NCBI RefSeq assembly: GCF_031729055.1
Contig: NZ_JAVMIP010000020.1
Location: 1-56,161 of the forward strand
Length of the DNA: 56,161 nucleotides
From: Pseudocalidococcus azoricus BACA0444
Lineage (GTDB): Bacteria; Cyanobacteriota; Cyanobacteriia; Thermosynechococcales; Thermosynechococcaceae
Direction of reading: 5' to 3'
Below are positions 43,367 through 52,705 of the stretch, one piece after another (position 1 is the first letter of the stretch; the number at the start of each line of letters is the position of its first letter). The position numbers and the translations under genes were made by a program. The notes below the pieces were generated by a model, which did not search any database, had not been told where the DNA came from, and was given only the letters and a program-made list of their open reading frames with translations.

Positions 43367-44704
43367 GTGATTGACTCCTCTATCCTAACCATTGAAAACT
43401 CCCCGATCTGGCGGCCCTTTACCCAAATGAAAACTGCGGATCCGCCCCTATTCGTTAAAAAAGGCTCTGGGATGACCTTAGAGTTAGGGGATGGACGGCA
43501 AATCTTAGATTGCATTTCCAGTTGGTGGGTGACGATTCACGGCCATAGCCACCCCATCCTAGCCCAGGCCCTTACGGAACAGGCCCAACAACTCGAACAG
43601 GTCATTTTTACCGCCTTTACCCATGAACCAGCGGAAACCCTGGCCCAAAAACTACTAGACCATTTACCCCAACATTTACGGCGGGTCTTCTTTTCTGATA
43701 ATGGTTCCACGGCCGTTGAAGTTGCCCTCAAAATGGCCTATCAATATTGGCAGCGACTCGGAGAACCCCAACGGACTCGCTTTCTTGGCTTTACAGGCGG
43801 TTATCACGGCGACACCCTTGGGGCCATGGCCATGGGACAAAGTTCTCCTTGGTGGCATCCCTTTCAACCCTTGTTAATGTCCTTAGAAACGATCCCTTTT
43901 CCAGCCACATTTGATCAGGATCCAGCCGTTGAGCAAAAAGAAGCCGCATCGTTGGCCTGTTTATCACACTTACTTAATCAACATCCCCAAGAGTATGCCG
44001 CCATTTTTATTGAACCACTGGTGCAGGGGGCCGGTGGAATGCGGATGTGTCGGCCAGAGTTTTTACAACGCTTACAAGCCCTAGTCCATGAGTTTCATGT
44101 GCTCTTGGTCTATGACGAGGTGATGACTGGCTTTGGACGCACTGGCGAACTTTTTGCAACCCTGAAATCTGCCACTCAACCAGATTTAATTTGCCTCTCC
44201 AAAGGCCTGTCGGGGGGCTGTTTACCCTTGGCTGTGACGATTGCAACTGAGGCAATTTACCAGGCCTTTTATGATGATGCCCTTGAAAATGCCTTTTTCC
44301 ATAGCCATTCCTATACAGGAAATCCCTTGGCCTGTGCAACGGGGGTCGCCTCCCTCAAACTGTTAGAACATCAGCCGCAAATCTATCAGCGTTTGGAATC
44401 CCTCCACCGTCAGTTGGCCGTCCACTATCTCCAAGATCAGCCCTTAGTGGAAAACTTACGATTTTGCGGCACAATTATGGCTTTTGAGATTAAAACTAAT
44501 ACCCAGGAAGACTATTTTAGTGATTTGGGGCCTTGGTTGCGCCAGGAGTTTTTAGCGGCGGGCTTGTTGTTACGTCCCTTGGGAAAAACGATTTATTTAC
44601 TCCCCCCCTATTGCGTCACAGAATTAGAACTGGAGAAAATTTATCAAACCCTGCCTCAGGTTTTAGCTAAACTCGCAAAGTTGCACTCACTCATTCCCGC
44701 TTGA
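43367..44704 (+). CDS. bioA: Adenosylmethionine-8-amino-7-oxononanoate aminotransferase
   Basis: 445 residues from GTG 43367 (VIDSSILTIENSPIWRPFTQ). The longer open frame from 43253 covers the DUF29 remnant and is not family-like. IWRPFTQMKT, CISSWWVTIHGHSHP, the PLP region VYDEVMTGFGRTG and the Schiff-base Lys in LSKGLSGGCLPLA are typical of BioA. It makes diaminopelargonate for biotin. Overlaps the convergent cobK by 18 bp. bioY elsewhere in the window shows import is also available. Confidence 0.92.
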   Translation: MIDSSILTIENSPIWRPFTQMKTADPPLFVKKGSGMTLELGDGRQILDCISSWWVTIHGHSHPILAQALTEQAQQLEQVIFTAFTHEPAETLAQKLLDHLPQHLRRVFFSDNGSTAVEVALKMAYQYWQRLGEPQRTRFLGFTGGYHGDTLGAMAMGQSSPWWHPFQPLLMSLETIPFPATFDQDPAVEQKEAASLACLSHLLNQHPQEYAAIFIEPLVQGAGGMRMCRPEFLQRLQALVHEFHVLLVYDEVMTGFGRTGELFATLKSATQPDLICLSKGLSGGCLPLAVTIATEAIYQAFYDDALENAFFHSHSYTGNPLACATGVASLKLLEHQPQIYQRLESLHRQLAVHYLQDQPLVENLRFCGTIMAFEIKTNTQEDYFSDLGPWLRQEFLAAGLLLRPLGKTIYLLPPYCVTELELEKIYQTLPQVLAKLAKLHSLIPA

Positions 44705-45475
44705 TGAACGCTCTAATTTGCCTTGTAGCCAGTCCCAGGCCTGGTGAATGGTGTTGACCTGTTCGCATTCAGGAATTTCAGGACGTTGAATCATAATCAC
44801 CGGCAGTTGCAGTTGGCGGGCGGCGATGATTTTGCTGTAGGTCGCTACTCCACCGCTGTTTTTACTCACCATCAGGTTAATGCGGTATGCGGCCAAAAGC
44901 GCTAGTTCATCCGCCAAGGCAAAGGGGCCCCGTTCTAGCCGTAATTCTCCCTTGGGTATCTCAGAGCCGCTGGCCGGTGGGTCAATCATCCGCATTAAAA
45001 ACCAACCTGGCACAGCCCGATAGTGATGGAGTTCCTGCCGGCCAATGGTCAGAAAAATCCGATTCCCCCGGCCTGGGATTTCTTGGGCGGCCTCGGTGTG
45101 ACTGTGAACAACCAGCCAATAATCTCCTGCTTCAGGTTGCCAGGCCGGGCGCGTTAATCTTAGATAGGGAATTTGAGCCACTTGACAGGCCTGAATGCCA
45201 TGCTCCGTTATTGTGCTGGCAAAGGGATGGGTTGCATCAATCACGGCTGAGATACTTTGCTGGGCCAAATAGTCCCGCAGGCCCGAGATCCCCCCAAACC
45301 CACCAGAGCGCACTAAGCCCAGCGGCATCTGTGGCATTTCTGTCCGGCCCGCCAAGGAGGAGATCACCACCAGGCCTGGCTTTGTCACCAGCAACCCTGC
45401 TAAGTCTCGGGCCTCACCCGTGCCACCTAAAATTAAAATCCGCTTGAGCAAGTTTTGGGCCAACTCCAACTCCAT
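44687..45475 (-). CDS. cobK: Precorrin-6A reductase
   Basis: 262 residues from ATG 45475 (MELELAQNLLKRILILGGTG); a start 11 codons earlier (45508) is open. N-terminal nucleotide-binding GGTGEARDLA, ISSLAGRT, AVIDATHPFASTIT and YLRLTRPAW are CobK/CbiJ landmarks. It reduces precorrin-6A in cobalamin synthesis with NADPH. Divergent from fur. No cobalamin riboswitch is seen in the short upstream region. Confidence 0.9.
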   Translation of the reverse strand: MELELAQNLLKRILILGGTGEARDLAGLLVTKPGLVVISSLAGRTEMPQMPLGLVRSGGFGGISGLRDYLAQQSISAVIDATHPFASTITEHGIQACQVAQIPYLRLTRPAWQPEAGDYWLVVHSHTEAAQEIPGRGNRIFLTIGRQELHHYRAVPGWFLMRMIDPPASGSEIPKGELRLERGPFALADELALLAAYRINLMVSKNSGGVATYSKIIAARQLQLPVIMIQRPEIPECEQVNTIHQAWDWLQGKLERSSSGNE

Positions 45476-45527
45476 ATCCGTAAGTTCTCTGTATCTTAGG
45501 GGGTGCAATTGTCAATAAATTGAATTG

Positions 45528-45556
45528 TTGCGACTCGCCGACAAATTTAGTAAGAT
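45528..45556 (+). promoter_or_regulatory. Predicted promoter of fur
   Basis: TTGCGA (45528-45533), 17-base spacer, TAAGAT (45551-45556). Downstream GAGGTGAAAA precedes the ATG at 45593. AT-rich segments around 45510-45570 may hold Fur boxes for autoregulation, but no clear 19-bp box was found. Confidence 0.4.
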
Positions 45557-45592
45557 GACTATCAATAACCCTGGCTAATTGCGAGGTGAAAA

Positions 45593-46045
45593 ATGGCTGC
45601 CTATACCGCAACTGCCCTCAAAGCCGAATTAAATGAAAAAGGATGGCGGCTCACTCCCCAGCGGGAAACAATTCTCACGGTCTTTCAAAATCTTCCCAAG
45701 GGAACCCACCTGAGTGCAGAGGATTTGTACGAACGCCTGCAACAGGAAGACAGCCCCATTAGCCTCTCGACTATCTACCGCACCGTCAAACTTATGACCC
45801 AAATGGGTATCCTCAGAGAACTAGAGTTAGCCGAAGGTCACAAACATTACGAACTGAACCAACCCCATCCCCACCACCATCACCATTTAATCTGCATTAA
45901 ATGTAGTCGTACCATTGAATTTAAGAATGACTCAGCCCTGAAAATTGGGGCCAAAGTGGCTCAGAAAGAAGGCTATCATCTCCTCGACTGTCAGTTGTCT
46001 ATTCATGCCATCTGCCCTCAATGTCAACGGTCTTTGATTCCCTAA
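45593..46045 (+). CDS. fur: Ferric uptake regulator, FurA type
   Basis: 150 residues. Winged-helix domain (KGWRLTPQRETILTVF, ISLSTIYRTVKLM), then the metal-sensing region HPHHHHHLICIKCSRTIEF and the C-terminal ICPQC. Two CxxC pairs suit a structural Zn site. The sequence EGHKHYELNQPHP and the whole length follow cyanobacterial FurA rather than Zur or PerR. It represses iron uptake genes when loaded with Fe2+. Its TAA overlaps the next ATG by one base. Confidence 0.88.
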   Translation: MAAYTATALKAELNEKGWRLTPQRETILTVFQNLPKGTHLSAEDLYERLQQEDSPISLSTIYRTVKLMTQMGILRELELAEGHKHYELNQPHPHHHHHLICIKCSRTIEFKNDSALKIGAKVAQKEGYHLLDCQLSIHAICPQCQRSLIP

Positions 46046-46629
46046 TGGGCCTATTTACAGATCTCGCAAACAAGATTAACGGTATTGGCTCCTTGACTCA
46101 GGTTTTGGGTCTGGGAATAGTTGGCAGTCTCTTGATCCCATGGGGGGCTGGGGCTGTGGAATTTCCCGATGGTCGCGTCGCCTTTGATCTGCCGCCCTAC
46201 TTTAATGACGCTTCGACCCCTTACCCAACGGTTTTTTACCCCGACCCGATCTATTATTTTGTCCTTTCCCTGTCGCCCCAGGCCGGGGAACCCCTCCAAC
46301 GGGTTGTGATTAAGCCCCTCACTAATCAAGAAGCCATTTACTTTGTCCCCGAACGCACCCAGGCCTTTGGCAAACAACCCCCTGGCCGGCAATTTTCCTT
46401 GGGAGCCGTTACCGTAAACCCCGATACCTACGATGTAACCATAAACTTTCAGCCGCCCATTCCTCCCGGTGAAGTTGTAACCTTGGCCCTGTCCCCAAAC
46501 CGCAACCCGGCCTTAGATGGGGTCTATCAATTTGGAATTACGGCCTTTCCGGTGGGGGGCGACCAGGCCATCGGTCAAGACATTGGCACAGCCCGTCTGA
46601 CGTTTTATCGGGGTGGAGATTCTCGCTAG
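46045..46629 (+). CDS. DUF2808 family protein, exported
   Basis: 194 residues from ATG 46045, which overlaps the fur stop as TAATG; the frame also has an ATG at 46021 inside fur. A signal sequence (about 17-36, LTQVLGLGIVGSLLIPWGAG) is followed by VEFPDGRVAFDLPPYF, a DUF2808 hallmark, and a beta-sandwich-like domain to GTARLTFYRGG. Function unknown; probably periplasmic. The tight link to fur suggests iron-related co-expression (inference). Confidence 0.8.
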   Translation: MGLFTDLANKINGIGSLTQVLGLGIVGSLLIPWGAGAVEFPDGRVAFDLPPYFNDASTPYPTVFYPDPIYYFVLSLSPQAGEPLQRVVIKPLTNQEAIYFVPERTQAFGKQPPGRQFSLGAVTVNPDTYDVTINFQPPIPPGEVVTLALSPNRNPALDGVYQFGITAFPVGGDQAIGQDIGTARLTFYRGGDSR

Positions 46630-47543
46630 TGGCCTGGCAATTCCCAATGCTTCCACCCCCTTTAAGGCCTGGGGATAGATTAGCGGTGATTCTGCCGAGT
46701 GGGGCCTTACGGGAGACAACCGGATTCCAGGCCGGGATTGAACTCTGGCAACAACAGGGGTATCAGGTTGATGTTCATCCTCAATGCTCAGCATCTTGGG
46801 GCTATTTAGCGGGTGCAGATCAACAGCGACGGGAGGCTTTACGGGCTGTGCTTCTTGATCCAAACATTAAAGGCATTCTCTGTGGGCGGGGCGGCTTTGG
46901 AGCGACGCGGTTACTTGAAACCTGGGCCTGGCCGGAACATTCCCCCAAATGGTTAATTGGTTTCTCAGACATTACGGCTCTTCTCTGGAGTTATGCCAGT
47001 TATGGGGTCGTGGGGATTCATGGGCCGGTCTTAACGACATTGGCGGCGGAACCCCTGTGGACTAGAGCGCGCCTCTTTAACCTGGTTCAACATCAAGCAG
47101 TCGCCCCTTTGCACGGCCAGGCCTGGGTGGGTGGGGTTGTCCAGGGGATACTTTGGCCGGGTAACTTGACGGTGGCCAGTCATTTATTGGCAACTCAGCA
47201 ATTACCGGCCTGGTCGCGGGTGATCTTAGCCTTAGAGGATGTTGGCGAAGCCCCCTATCGGCTGGATCGAATGTTAACCCAATGGCGACAAACTTCAGCA
47301 TTTCAGCAGGTGGTGGGCCTGGCCTTGGGCCGCTTTAGTCAATGTGATCCCCCCGGCGCAAGTCCAAGTTTGGCTGTGGTTGAGGTTCTGAAGGATCGGT
47401 GCTGTGACCTGGGTATTCCGGTGGTGGCTGACCTGCCCTTTGGCCATGATGGGGAAAATGCCGCTTTGCCCGTGGGTGTGCCGGTGGAGTTGGATGGCAA
47501 CCAGGCCCGCCTATCTCTGCTTGAGGCCAAAAGCCACCCCTAG
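46629..47543 (+). CDS. LD-carboxypeptidase (peptidase family S66)
   Basis: 304 residues from GTG 46629, overlapping the previous stop as TAGTG; Met7 is an alternative. Opening LRPGDRLAVILPSGALRE, nucleophile Ser region GCRGGFGATRLLE (here CGRGGFGATRLLE) with GFSDITALLW, Glu in ILALEDVGEAPYRLDRML and His in LPFGHDGENAALPVG. It cuts the L,D bond of muropeptide tetrapeptides in recycling. Third gene in the fur run. Its stop shares CTAG with the convergent Rrf2 gene. Confidence 0.88.
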   Translation: MAWQFPMLPPPLRPGDRLAVILPSGALRETTGFQAGIELWQQQGYQVDVHPQCSASWGYLAGADQQRREALRAVLLDPNIKGILCGRGGFGATRLLETWAWPEHSPKWLIGFSDITALLWSYASYGVVGIHGPVLTTLAAEPLWTRARLFNLVQHQAVAPLHGQAWVGGVVQGILWPGNLTVASHLLATQQLPAWSRVILALEDVGEAPYRLDRMLTQWRQTSAFQQVVGLALGRFSQCDPPGASPSLAVVEVLKDRCCDLGIPVVADLPFGHDGENAALPVGVPVELDGNQARLSLLEAKSHP

Positions 47544-47977
47544 ATGTAGTACATGATGTCCAGTTGGCGTTTGGCGAGACGGCGTTCACACAAATCCTGC
47601 AAGGTATAGTCCTGTAGCACTTGGTTAGCTGCACCCCAGGCCTCGCGCCAAATTTCCCGCACGACCCCTTGATCAATGGTTTCTGGAGTTGTGTTGGAGC
47701 CTTTGTTTTGATTCTCCAGGCCCTCAATGCAATCCATGACTTCAAACAGGGAGGTTTTCCAAGGTTCTTTGGCTAAAATATATCCCCCCTTGGCCCCGCG
47801 AATACTGCGAATAATCCCCCGCCGCCGCAGAGTTGCCAGCAGTTGCTCTAAGTAGCGGTCAGGAATGTCGTGGAGGGCAGCGATTTGGCGAATTTGCAGT
47901 GGTTCTTGTTCCCGATAGGCAGCCGCCAACTCTAACACAGCCAGCAGCGCATATTCACTTTTACAGGAGAGTTCCAT
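47540..47977 (-). CDS. Rrf2-family transcription regulator
   Basis: 145 residues. Winged helix with KSEYALLAVLELAA, IPDRYLEQLLATLRRRGIIR, SIRGAKGGYILAK, standard for Rrf2. The three-Cys cluster that binds Fe-S in IscR is absent (only one Cys near MDCIEGLE), so it is nearer to CymR-type regulators of sulfur metabolism. Target unknown. Same strand as the HD-GYP gene, 79 bp downstream of it. Confidence 0.85.
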   Translation of the reverse strand: MELSCKSEYALLAVLELAAAYREQEPLQIRQIAALHDIPDRYLEQLLATLRRRGIIRSIRGAKGGYILAKEPWKTSLFEVMDCIEGLENQNKGSNTTPETIDQGVVREIWREAWGAANQVLQDYTLQDLCERRLAKRQLDIMYYI

Positions 47978-48056
47978 ACCAATTGGGTTCTCAGGGGAAG
48001 GTCTCTATCCTGAATTATAGGCCGGATACCCCCGTTCTCTACCGGAAATTAGGGGA

Positions 48057-49685
48057 TTAATCAGCCTGATGATGCCCTAGCACTTGGTACACCTGCTTTT
48101 GTTCAAAGAGAAGCACTAAGTCCCGATTCAGTTGATTAGATTCCGCTTCTTGGTGGAGGATTTTCAGGGCGACTCCTACGGGTAAGCTCTTTTTGTAGGG
48201 CCGATCTGCCGCTGTCAAGGCATCATAAATATCGGCCACGGTTAACATCTGTGTTTGGAGGGGAATATCCGCAATCCCCAGGGGGTAGCCTTGACCATTC
48301 AACCGTTCGTGGTGGCCATAGGCAATGATTGGGACATTTTTGAGGTCACTTGTCCAAGGAATTCGCCGCAGAAATTCATAGGTATGGGTGACATGGGATT
48401 CAATCGCCAGCCGCTCTTGGGGGGTGAGGTTACCGCGCCGGACGAGGAGTTGCTCCAGTTCTGCCATTGTCACTAGGGGTTGGAGGCGACCGTTAATGTC
48501 TTTATATTGCCAACTGGTTAGCTCTTGTAAAATCCCGAGGGGTTCTTCAGCTAAGACTTTGGGTTCATTGGCAATCTCTATCACCTGCCAATAGCGATCT
48601 AGTTCCTGAAGTTGGGCTTGTAATTGGTGATCAAATTGCCGGAGTTGTTGGCAGTGATCGCAAGTTCCCGCATCAGGGTCATGGTGGGGATTGGCCTGAA
48701 GATAGTCCAGCTTGGCCTGGTTACATTCCAACTCTAAGGTGCGGCGAACAAAATGAAAGCGTTGGCGAATGATTTCCAGTTGGAGGGGGTAGAGTTTTTT
48801 CTCTTTGCTTAAAATGACTTCAGGAACCCCCACCTTGCCAAAATCATGCAGAAGGGCCGCATAGCGCAGTTCTTGCAATTGTCGCTGATCAAACCAGGCC
48901 CCGCCAAAGCCCCCCACTCCAGCTTGTTGATTAACTTCTTGAGCTAGAGATAGGGTCAGGTCGGCAACGCGCTCAGAATGGCCAGCGGTGATTTTATCCC
49001 GAGCTTCAATGGCCTGAACTGAGGCGGTGACAAAGCCCTCAAATAGTTTCTCAATACTTTCGAGGAGATGATTGCGTTCAATGGAGACAGCGGCCTGGCT
49101 GGCTAGAGACCGTAAAATCGCCTCTTCCCAATGACTGTAGGCAACCGTAACATCCGAGGCATTATCAGGCGTAATTTTAATGTCGGCGCGGATTTTTCGG
49201 TTTAGCAGTTGTAGCACGCCAATAATTTCGCCTTCGGTATTTTGCATCGGAATCACTAGGACCGAGCGAGTGCGATAGCTCAGATTGTCATCAAAGGAAC
49301 GATTAAATTGATAGGTCTCGGCCGGGGAGATTTCATAGGCATCGGCAATGTTGAGAATTTCCCCCGTCAAGGCCACATAGCCGACTAAGCTTTCTGCATT
49401 TAAGGGAATAAAAAACTCATGGAGGGATAGTTCTGGATGGGTATCATTTTGGGCTGTCTTAAACCAAAGATTGGGGGGATGGGCCTGGCGGTCAACTAAA
49501 AAAACGCTCCCGGCATCACTACAGGTAATCTCGCGACTTTTTGTCAGGATCAGGGTGAGTAGGTCGGTTAAATTGTCAGTGGCGGATAGGGCTATGCCAA
49601 CGGCCAACAATTCTGTCACCAGGCCCCGTGGATCGTGACTTAAAATGTCTGCTTGGGGAGAAATCGTATGGGGAGAAGAATTCAT
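48057..49685 (-). CDS. GAF-HD-GYP protein, predicted cyclic-di-GMP phosphodiesterase
   Basis: 542 residues. GAF domain (about 25-200: CSDAGSVFLVDRQ, YRTRSVLVIPMQNTEGEIIG), then HD-GYP (about 215-530). HSERVADLTLSLA, LLHDFGKVGVPEVIL, and GHHERLNGQGYPLGI give the HD pair and a GYP segment. Between HD and GYP sits an extra stretch of about 100 residues with HDPDAGTCDHC, a possible His/Cys metal site, unlike plain HD-GYP domains. It should hydrolyse c-di-GMP in response to a GAF ligand. Confidence 0.85.
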   Translation of the reverse strand: MNSSPHTISPQADILSHDPRGLVTELLAVGIALSATDNLTDLLTLILTKSREITCSDAGSVFLVDRQAHPPNLWFKTAQNDTHPELSLHEFFIPLNAESLVGYVALTGEILNIADAYEISPAETYQFNRSFDDNLSYRTRSVLVIPMQNTEGEIIGVLQLLNRKIRADIKITPDNASDVTVAYSHWEEAILRSLASQAAVSIERNHLLESIEKLFEGFVTASVQAIEARDKITAGHSERVADLTLSLAQEVNQQAGVGGFGGAWFDQRQLQELRYAALLHDFGKVGVPEVILSKEKKLYPLQLEIIRQRFHFVRRTLELECNQAKLDYLQANPHHDPDAGTCDHCQQLRQFDHQLQAQLQELDRYWQVIEIANEPKVLAEEPLGILQELTSWQYKDINGRLQPLVTMAELEQLLVRRGNLTPQERLAIESHVTHTYEFLRRIPWTSDLKNVPIIAYGHHERLNGQGYPLGIADIPLQTQMLTVADIYDALTAADRPYKKSLPVGVALKILHQEAESNQLNRDLVLLFEQKQVYQVLGHHQAD

Positions 49686-49771
49686 CGGCTTAAGCTTTAT
49701 TGCCGCGCCCTAGAGATAACGCACTTTCCAAGTATATCCCCTCAATTTTGGGATGGCTTCGGGAGCAAGAT

Positions 49772-50812
49772 TTAGGTCTGACGGCGGAGGGCCTGGAGGA
49801 GGTGGGCAAAGGGGGGCGGGAGGGGGGCGGTGAGGGTTAATTGCTGGTTTGTGAGGGGATGATTGAGGGTTAATTGATAGGCGTGGAGCATTTGCCCGCT
49901 TAAGGAATGGCCGGCAACTTTTCTGGTGGTTCCATAGACCGGATCACCAGTAATCGGCCAACCGGCATGGGCTGCATGGACACGGATTTGGTGGGTTCGC
50001 CCAGTATCTAACTGAAATAAGACCAGGGTGTAATGCCCCAAACGTTCCTGCACTGACCAATGGGTAATGGCCCCACGTCCGCGCTCAAGCTCAGTTACAG
50101 CCATTTTCTTGCGATTGCTGGGATGACGGCCAATGGCGGCATTAATTGTTCCTGTTGGGGTCGGGGGAACACCTTGAACCAATCCCAGGTAGTCCCGCTT
50201 GGCTGTTCTCGCTTTAATCTGGGCCTGGAGATGTTGGAGGGCAAATTCAGTCTTGGCCACCATCATCACGCCACTGGTATCTTTATCCAACCGATGCACA
50301 ATTCCCGGTCGCTGTTGCCCCCCAATTCCCGGTAAGTCAGGACAATGGGCCAACAAAGCATGAACTAAGGTTCCAGAATCATGGCCAGGGGCCGGATGAA
50401 CGACTAATCCCACGGGCTTGTTAATTAAAATAATTTGGTCATCTTCATACAAAACATCGAGGGGAATCGCTTCTGGGACTAATTCACAGGCCTGGGGTGG
50501 GGGGAATTCTACGCCGATCAGATCACCAATTTGAATCGGGATTTTTTTACTCAGGCAGACTTGGCCATTGATCTGAATTTGCCCCTGTTCGATCAGAGCT
50601 TGCCACCGGGAGCGGGAAATCTCAGGATGGGCCTGGGCCAGGAATTGATCAAGGCGAGATCCAGAATGACTGGCCTGGAATAGCAAAGTTTGGGGCAGGT
50701 TCTGATCAGGGTTTAGTTCTACTTCCGTCAACTCATCCTCAGCTAAATCAGGTCTGTCTATTTCTTTTGTAGTGAGAGGGGAAAAGGACCCCTCCGGCCT
50801 GGGACTCATCAT
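49772..50812 (-). CDS. RluA/RluD-family pseudouridine synthase
   Basis: 346 residues. An acidic lead (1-40), S4 RNA-binding domain (about 50-105: SRLDQFLAQAHPEISRSRWQ), then the catalytic domain with the essential Asp in GIVHRLDKDTSGVMMVAKT. HQIRVHAAHAGWPITGDPVYG closes the core. RluD members modify helix 69 of 23S rRNA; a different RluA-family target is possible. Met2 may be the start. Divergent from rpsB. Confidence 0.88.
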   Translation of the reverse strand: MMSPRPEGSFSPLTTKEIDRPDLAEDELTEVELNPDQNLPQTLLFQASHSGSRLDQFLAQAHPEISRSRWQALIEQGQIQINGQVCLSKKIPIQIGDLIGVEFPPPQACELVPEAIPLDVLYEDDQIILINKPVGLVVHPAPGHDSGTLVHALLAHCPDLPGIGGQQRPGIVHRLDKDTSGVMMVAKTEFALQHLQAQIKARTAKRDYLGLVQGVPPTPTGTINAAIGRHPSNRKKMAVTELERGRGAITHWSVQERLGHYTLVLFQLDTGRTHQIRVHAAHAGWPITGDPVYGTTRKVAGHSLSGQMLHAYQLTLNHPLTNQQLTLTAPLPPPFAHLLQALRRQT

Positions 50813-50851
50813 AGACTGTGGAAGCCAAAGTTTCGGGGGCTGATTAATTCA

Positions 50852-50860
50852 TGCTAGGAT
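50852..50860 (+). promoter_or_regulatory. Extended -10 promoter of rpsB-tsf
   Basis: TGCTAGGAT (50852-50860) is an extended -10 (TGnTAGGAT). No good -35 precedes it. It would give a leader of about 90 nt before rpsB, long enough for ribosomal-protein feedback, though no known S2 leader structure was worked out. CACAGGAG precedes the ATG at 50959. Confidence 0.35.
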
Positions 50861-50958
50861 AGTAAACGCTGAAAAATTCACACATCTAGGGCCTGGGGTG
50901 TCTAGGCTTGTTCCTTAGATCCACCTAGATGGCGGTTAAACCCACAGGAGAAAACTGA

Positions 50959-51771
50959 ATGTCTGTTTTAAGTCTGGCTCAACTCTTAGAAGCCGGGGTT
51001 CACTTTGGCCATCAAGCACGCCGTTGGAATCCCAAAATGTCCCGGTATATCTTTACCGTCCGCAATGGGGTCCATATTATTGACCTCGTGCAAACCGCTC
51101 AACTCATAGATGAAGCCTACAACTATGTGCGGGAAGCCTCGGAATCCGGGAAAAAGTTTTTGTTTGTCGGGACAAAACGCCAAGCCGCTGGAATTGTCCA
51201 TCAAGAGGCAGCCCGTTGTGGGGGGTACTTCATCAACCAACGCTGGTTAGGGGGAATGCTCACCAACTGGACAACCATTAAAACGCGGGTGGATCGCCTC
51301 AAAGAACTGGAGCGGATGGAAGAAACCGGGCAGATTGCCTTACGTCCAAAACAAGAAGCAGCGGTGCTCCGGCGAGAACTGGCCCGGCTACAGAAGTATC
51401 TGGGGGGAATTAAGAATATGCGCCGCTTGCCGGATGTGGCTGTGATTGTGGATGTGAAGCGGGAATATAACGCCGTTCAAGAATGCCAAAAACTGGGGAT
51501 TCCGATTGTGGCTTTGCTCGACACCAATTGCGATCCAGATCAAGTGGATATTCCTGTCCCGGCTAACGATGATGCAATTCGTTCGATTAAGCTAATTGTG
51601 GGCAAGTTGGCCGATGCGATCTATGAAGGGCGGCATGGGCAAGTGGAAGAGGTAGATTTAGCCGATGGGGCCGATGAGGATTACCCTGATGCTGAAGATG
51701 AAACCCTCGACAGCCTCCCAGAGGATGGGGATGAGCCGGATTCAGACAAAGATGCAACGGGTGAGAACTAA
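50959..51771 (+). CDS. rpsB: 30S ribosomal protein S2
   Basis: 270 residues. [20 protein letters not shown] and [53 protein letters not shown] are invariant S2 segments. The C-terminal 40 residues form a highly acidic tail ([20 protein letters not shown]). Start ATG with AGGAG. First gene of the rpsB-tsf operon, 24 bp before tsf. Confidence 0.97.
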   Translation: MSVLSLAQLLEAGVHFGHQARRWNPKMSRYIFTVRNGVHIIDLVQTAQLIDEAYNYVREASESGKKFLFVGTKRQAAGIVHQEAARCGGYFINQRWLGGMLTNWTTIKTRVDRLKELERMEETGQIALRPKQEAAVLRRELARLQKYLGGIKNMRRLPDVAVIVDVKREYNAVQECQKLGIPIVALLDTNCDPDQVDIPVPANDDAIRSIKLIVGKLADAIYEGRHGQVEEVDLADGADEDYPDAEDETLDSLPEDGDEPDSDKDATGEN

Positions 51772-51795
51772 GAAACTAATACGAGGCGGTAGATT

Positions 51796-52560
51796 ATGGC
51801 AGAAATTTCAGCAAAGCTTGTCAAGGAACTCCGAGATAAGACCGGGGCCGGGATGATGGACTGTAAAAAAGCCCTTACCGAGTCCGATGGGGATATGGAA
51901 AAGGCGATTGAATGGCTGCGGCAAAAGGGCCTGGCCTCTGCGGGTAAAAAATCGGGACGGGTGACTGCCGAGGGCCTGGTGGATAGCTATATTCACACGG
52001 GGGGCCGGATTGGTGTCTTAGTGGAAGTCAACTGTGAAACGGACTTTGTTGCCCGCAATGAAGCCTTTAAGGAGCTGGTTCAAAATATCGCTAAACAAAT
52101 TGCCGCTTGCCCCAATGTGGAGTATGTGGCCATTGAGGATATCCCCACTGCTGTGGTGGAAAATGAGCGAAAAATTGCCATGGGTTCCGATGCCCTGGCG
52201 GGTAAAAAAGAGGAAGTCAAAGCCAAGATTGTCCAAGGAAAATTGGATAAGACTTTGCGGGAAATGTGCCTCCTTGACCAGGCCTATATTCGGGATCAAA
52301 ACATCAGCGTGGCCGAATTGGTGACTCAATCCATTGCCCAATTGGGTGAGAACATCAAAATTCGCCGGTTTCAACGCTTTATCCTCGGAGAAGGCATTGA
52401 GAAAGTGGAATCTAACCTCGCTGCCGAAGTTGCCGCCCAAACCCAGGCCAAGGTGGAACCCGCTCCTGCGCCTGCCCCGGAACCCGAACCCACTCCAGAA
52501 CCCGCCCCAAAAGCTACGAAGGCCAAAACCACTCGTTCCAGCCGGAGCAAGGCCAAGTAG
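51796..52560 (+). CDS. tsf: Elongation factor Ts
   Basis: 254 residues. [20 protein letters not shown] (UBA-like N-domain contacts to EF-Tu), [20 protein letters not shown], then the shortened cyanobacterial/plastid core ending [15 protein letters not shown]. The last 35 residues are an Ala/Pro/Glu repeat ([14 protein letters not shown]) with a basic end (RSSRSKAK), a low-complexity extension. It recycles EF-Tu-GDP. Confidence 0.97.
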   Translation: MAEISAKLVKELRDKTGAGMMDCKKALTESDGDMEKAIEWLRQKGLASAGKKSGRVTAEGLVDSYIHTGGRIGVLVEVNCETDFVARNEAFKELVQNIAKQIAACPNVEYVAIEDIPTAVVENERKIAMGSDALAGKKEEVKAKIVQGKLDKTLREMCLLDQAYIRDQNISVAELVTQSIAQLGENIKIRRFQRFILGEGIEKVESNLAAEVAAQTQAKVEPAPAPAPEPEPTPEPAPKATKAKTTRSSRSKAK

Positions 52561-52623
52561 GCAGTGCTTGAGAATCGATAGAGATGGGATCGAGAGGCAG
52601 GAAAATCGAACTAACTTAGACAG

Positions 52624-52655
52624 AGGCGGTCTTGCTGGGGGCCGTCTTTTGTTTT
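52624..52655 (+). terminator. Intrinsic terminator of rpsB-tsf
   Basis: AGGCGG (52624-52629) pairs with CCGTCT (52642-52647, one G-U pair), loop TCTTGCTGGGGG, followed by TTTGTTTT. It lies 64 bp after the tsf stop and before the next gene's promoter region. Confidence 0.55.
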
Positions 52656-52705
52656 AGGCAGCCAGTTTTGCACCAGGATTGTTGTGACACTACAGGATAG
52701 AAGCC

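Noticed and set aside
46021..46044. Earlier ATG of the DUF2808 gene inside fur
   Set aside because: The ATG at 46045 overlaps the fur stop by one base and gives a normal signal peptide, so the earlier start is less likely.
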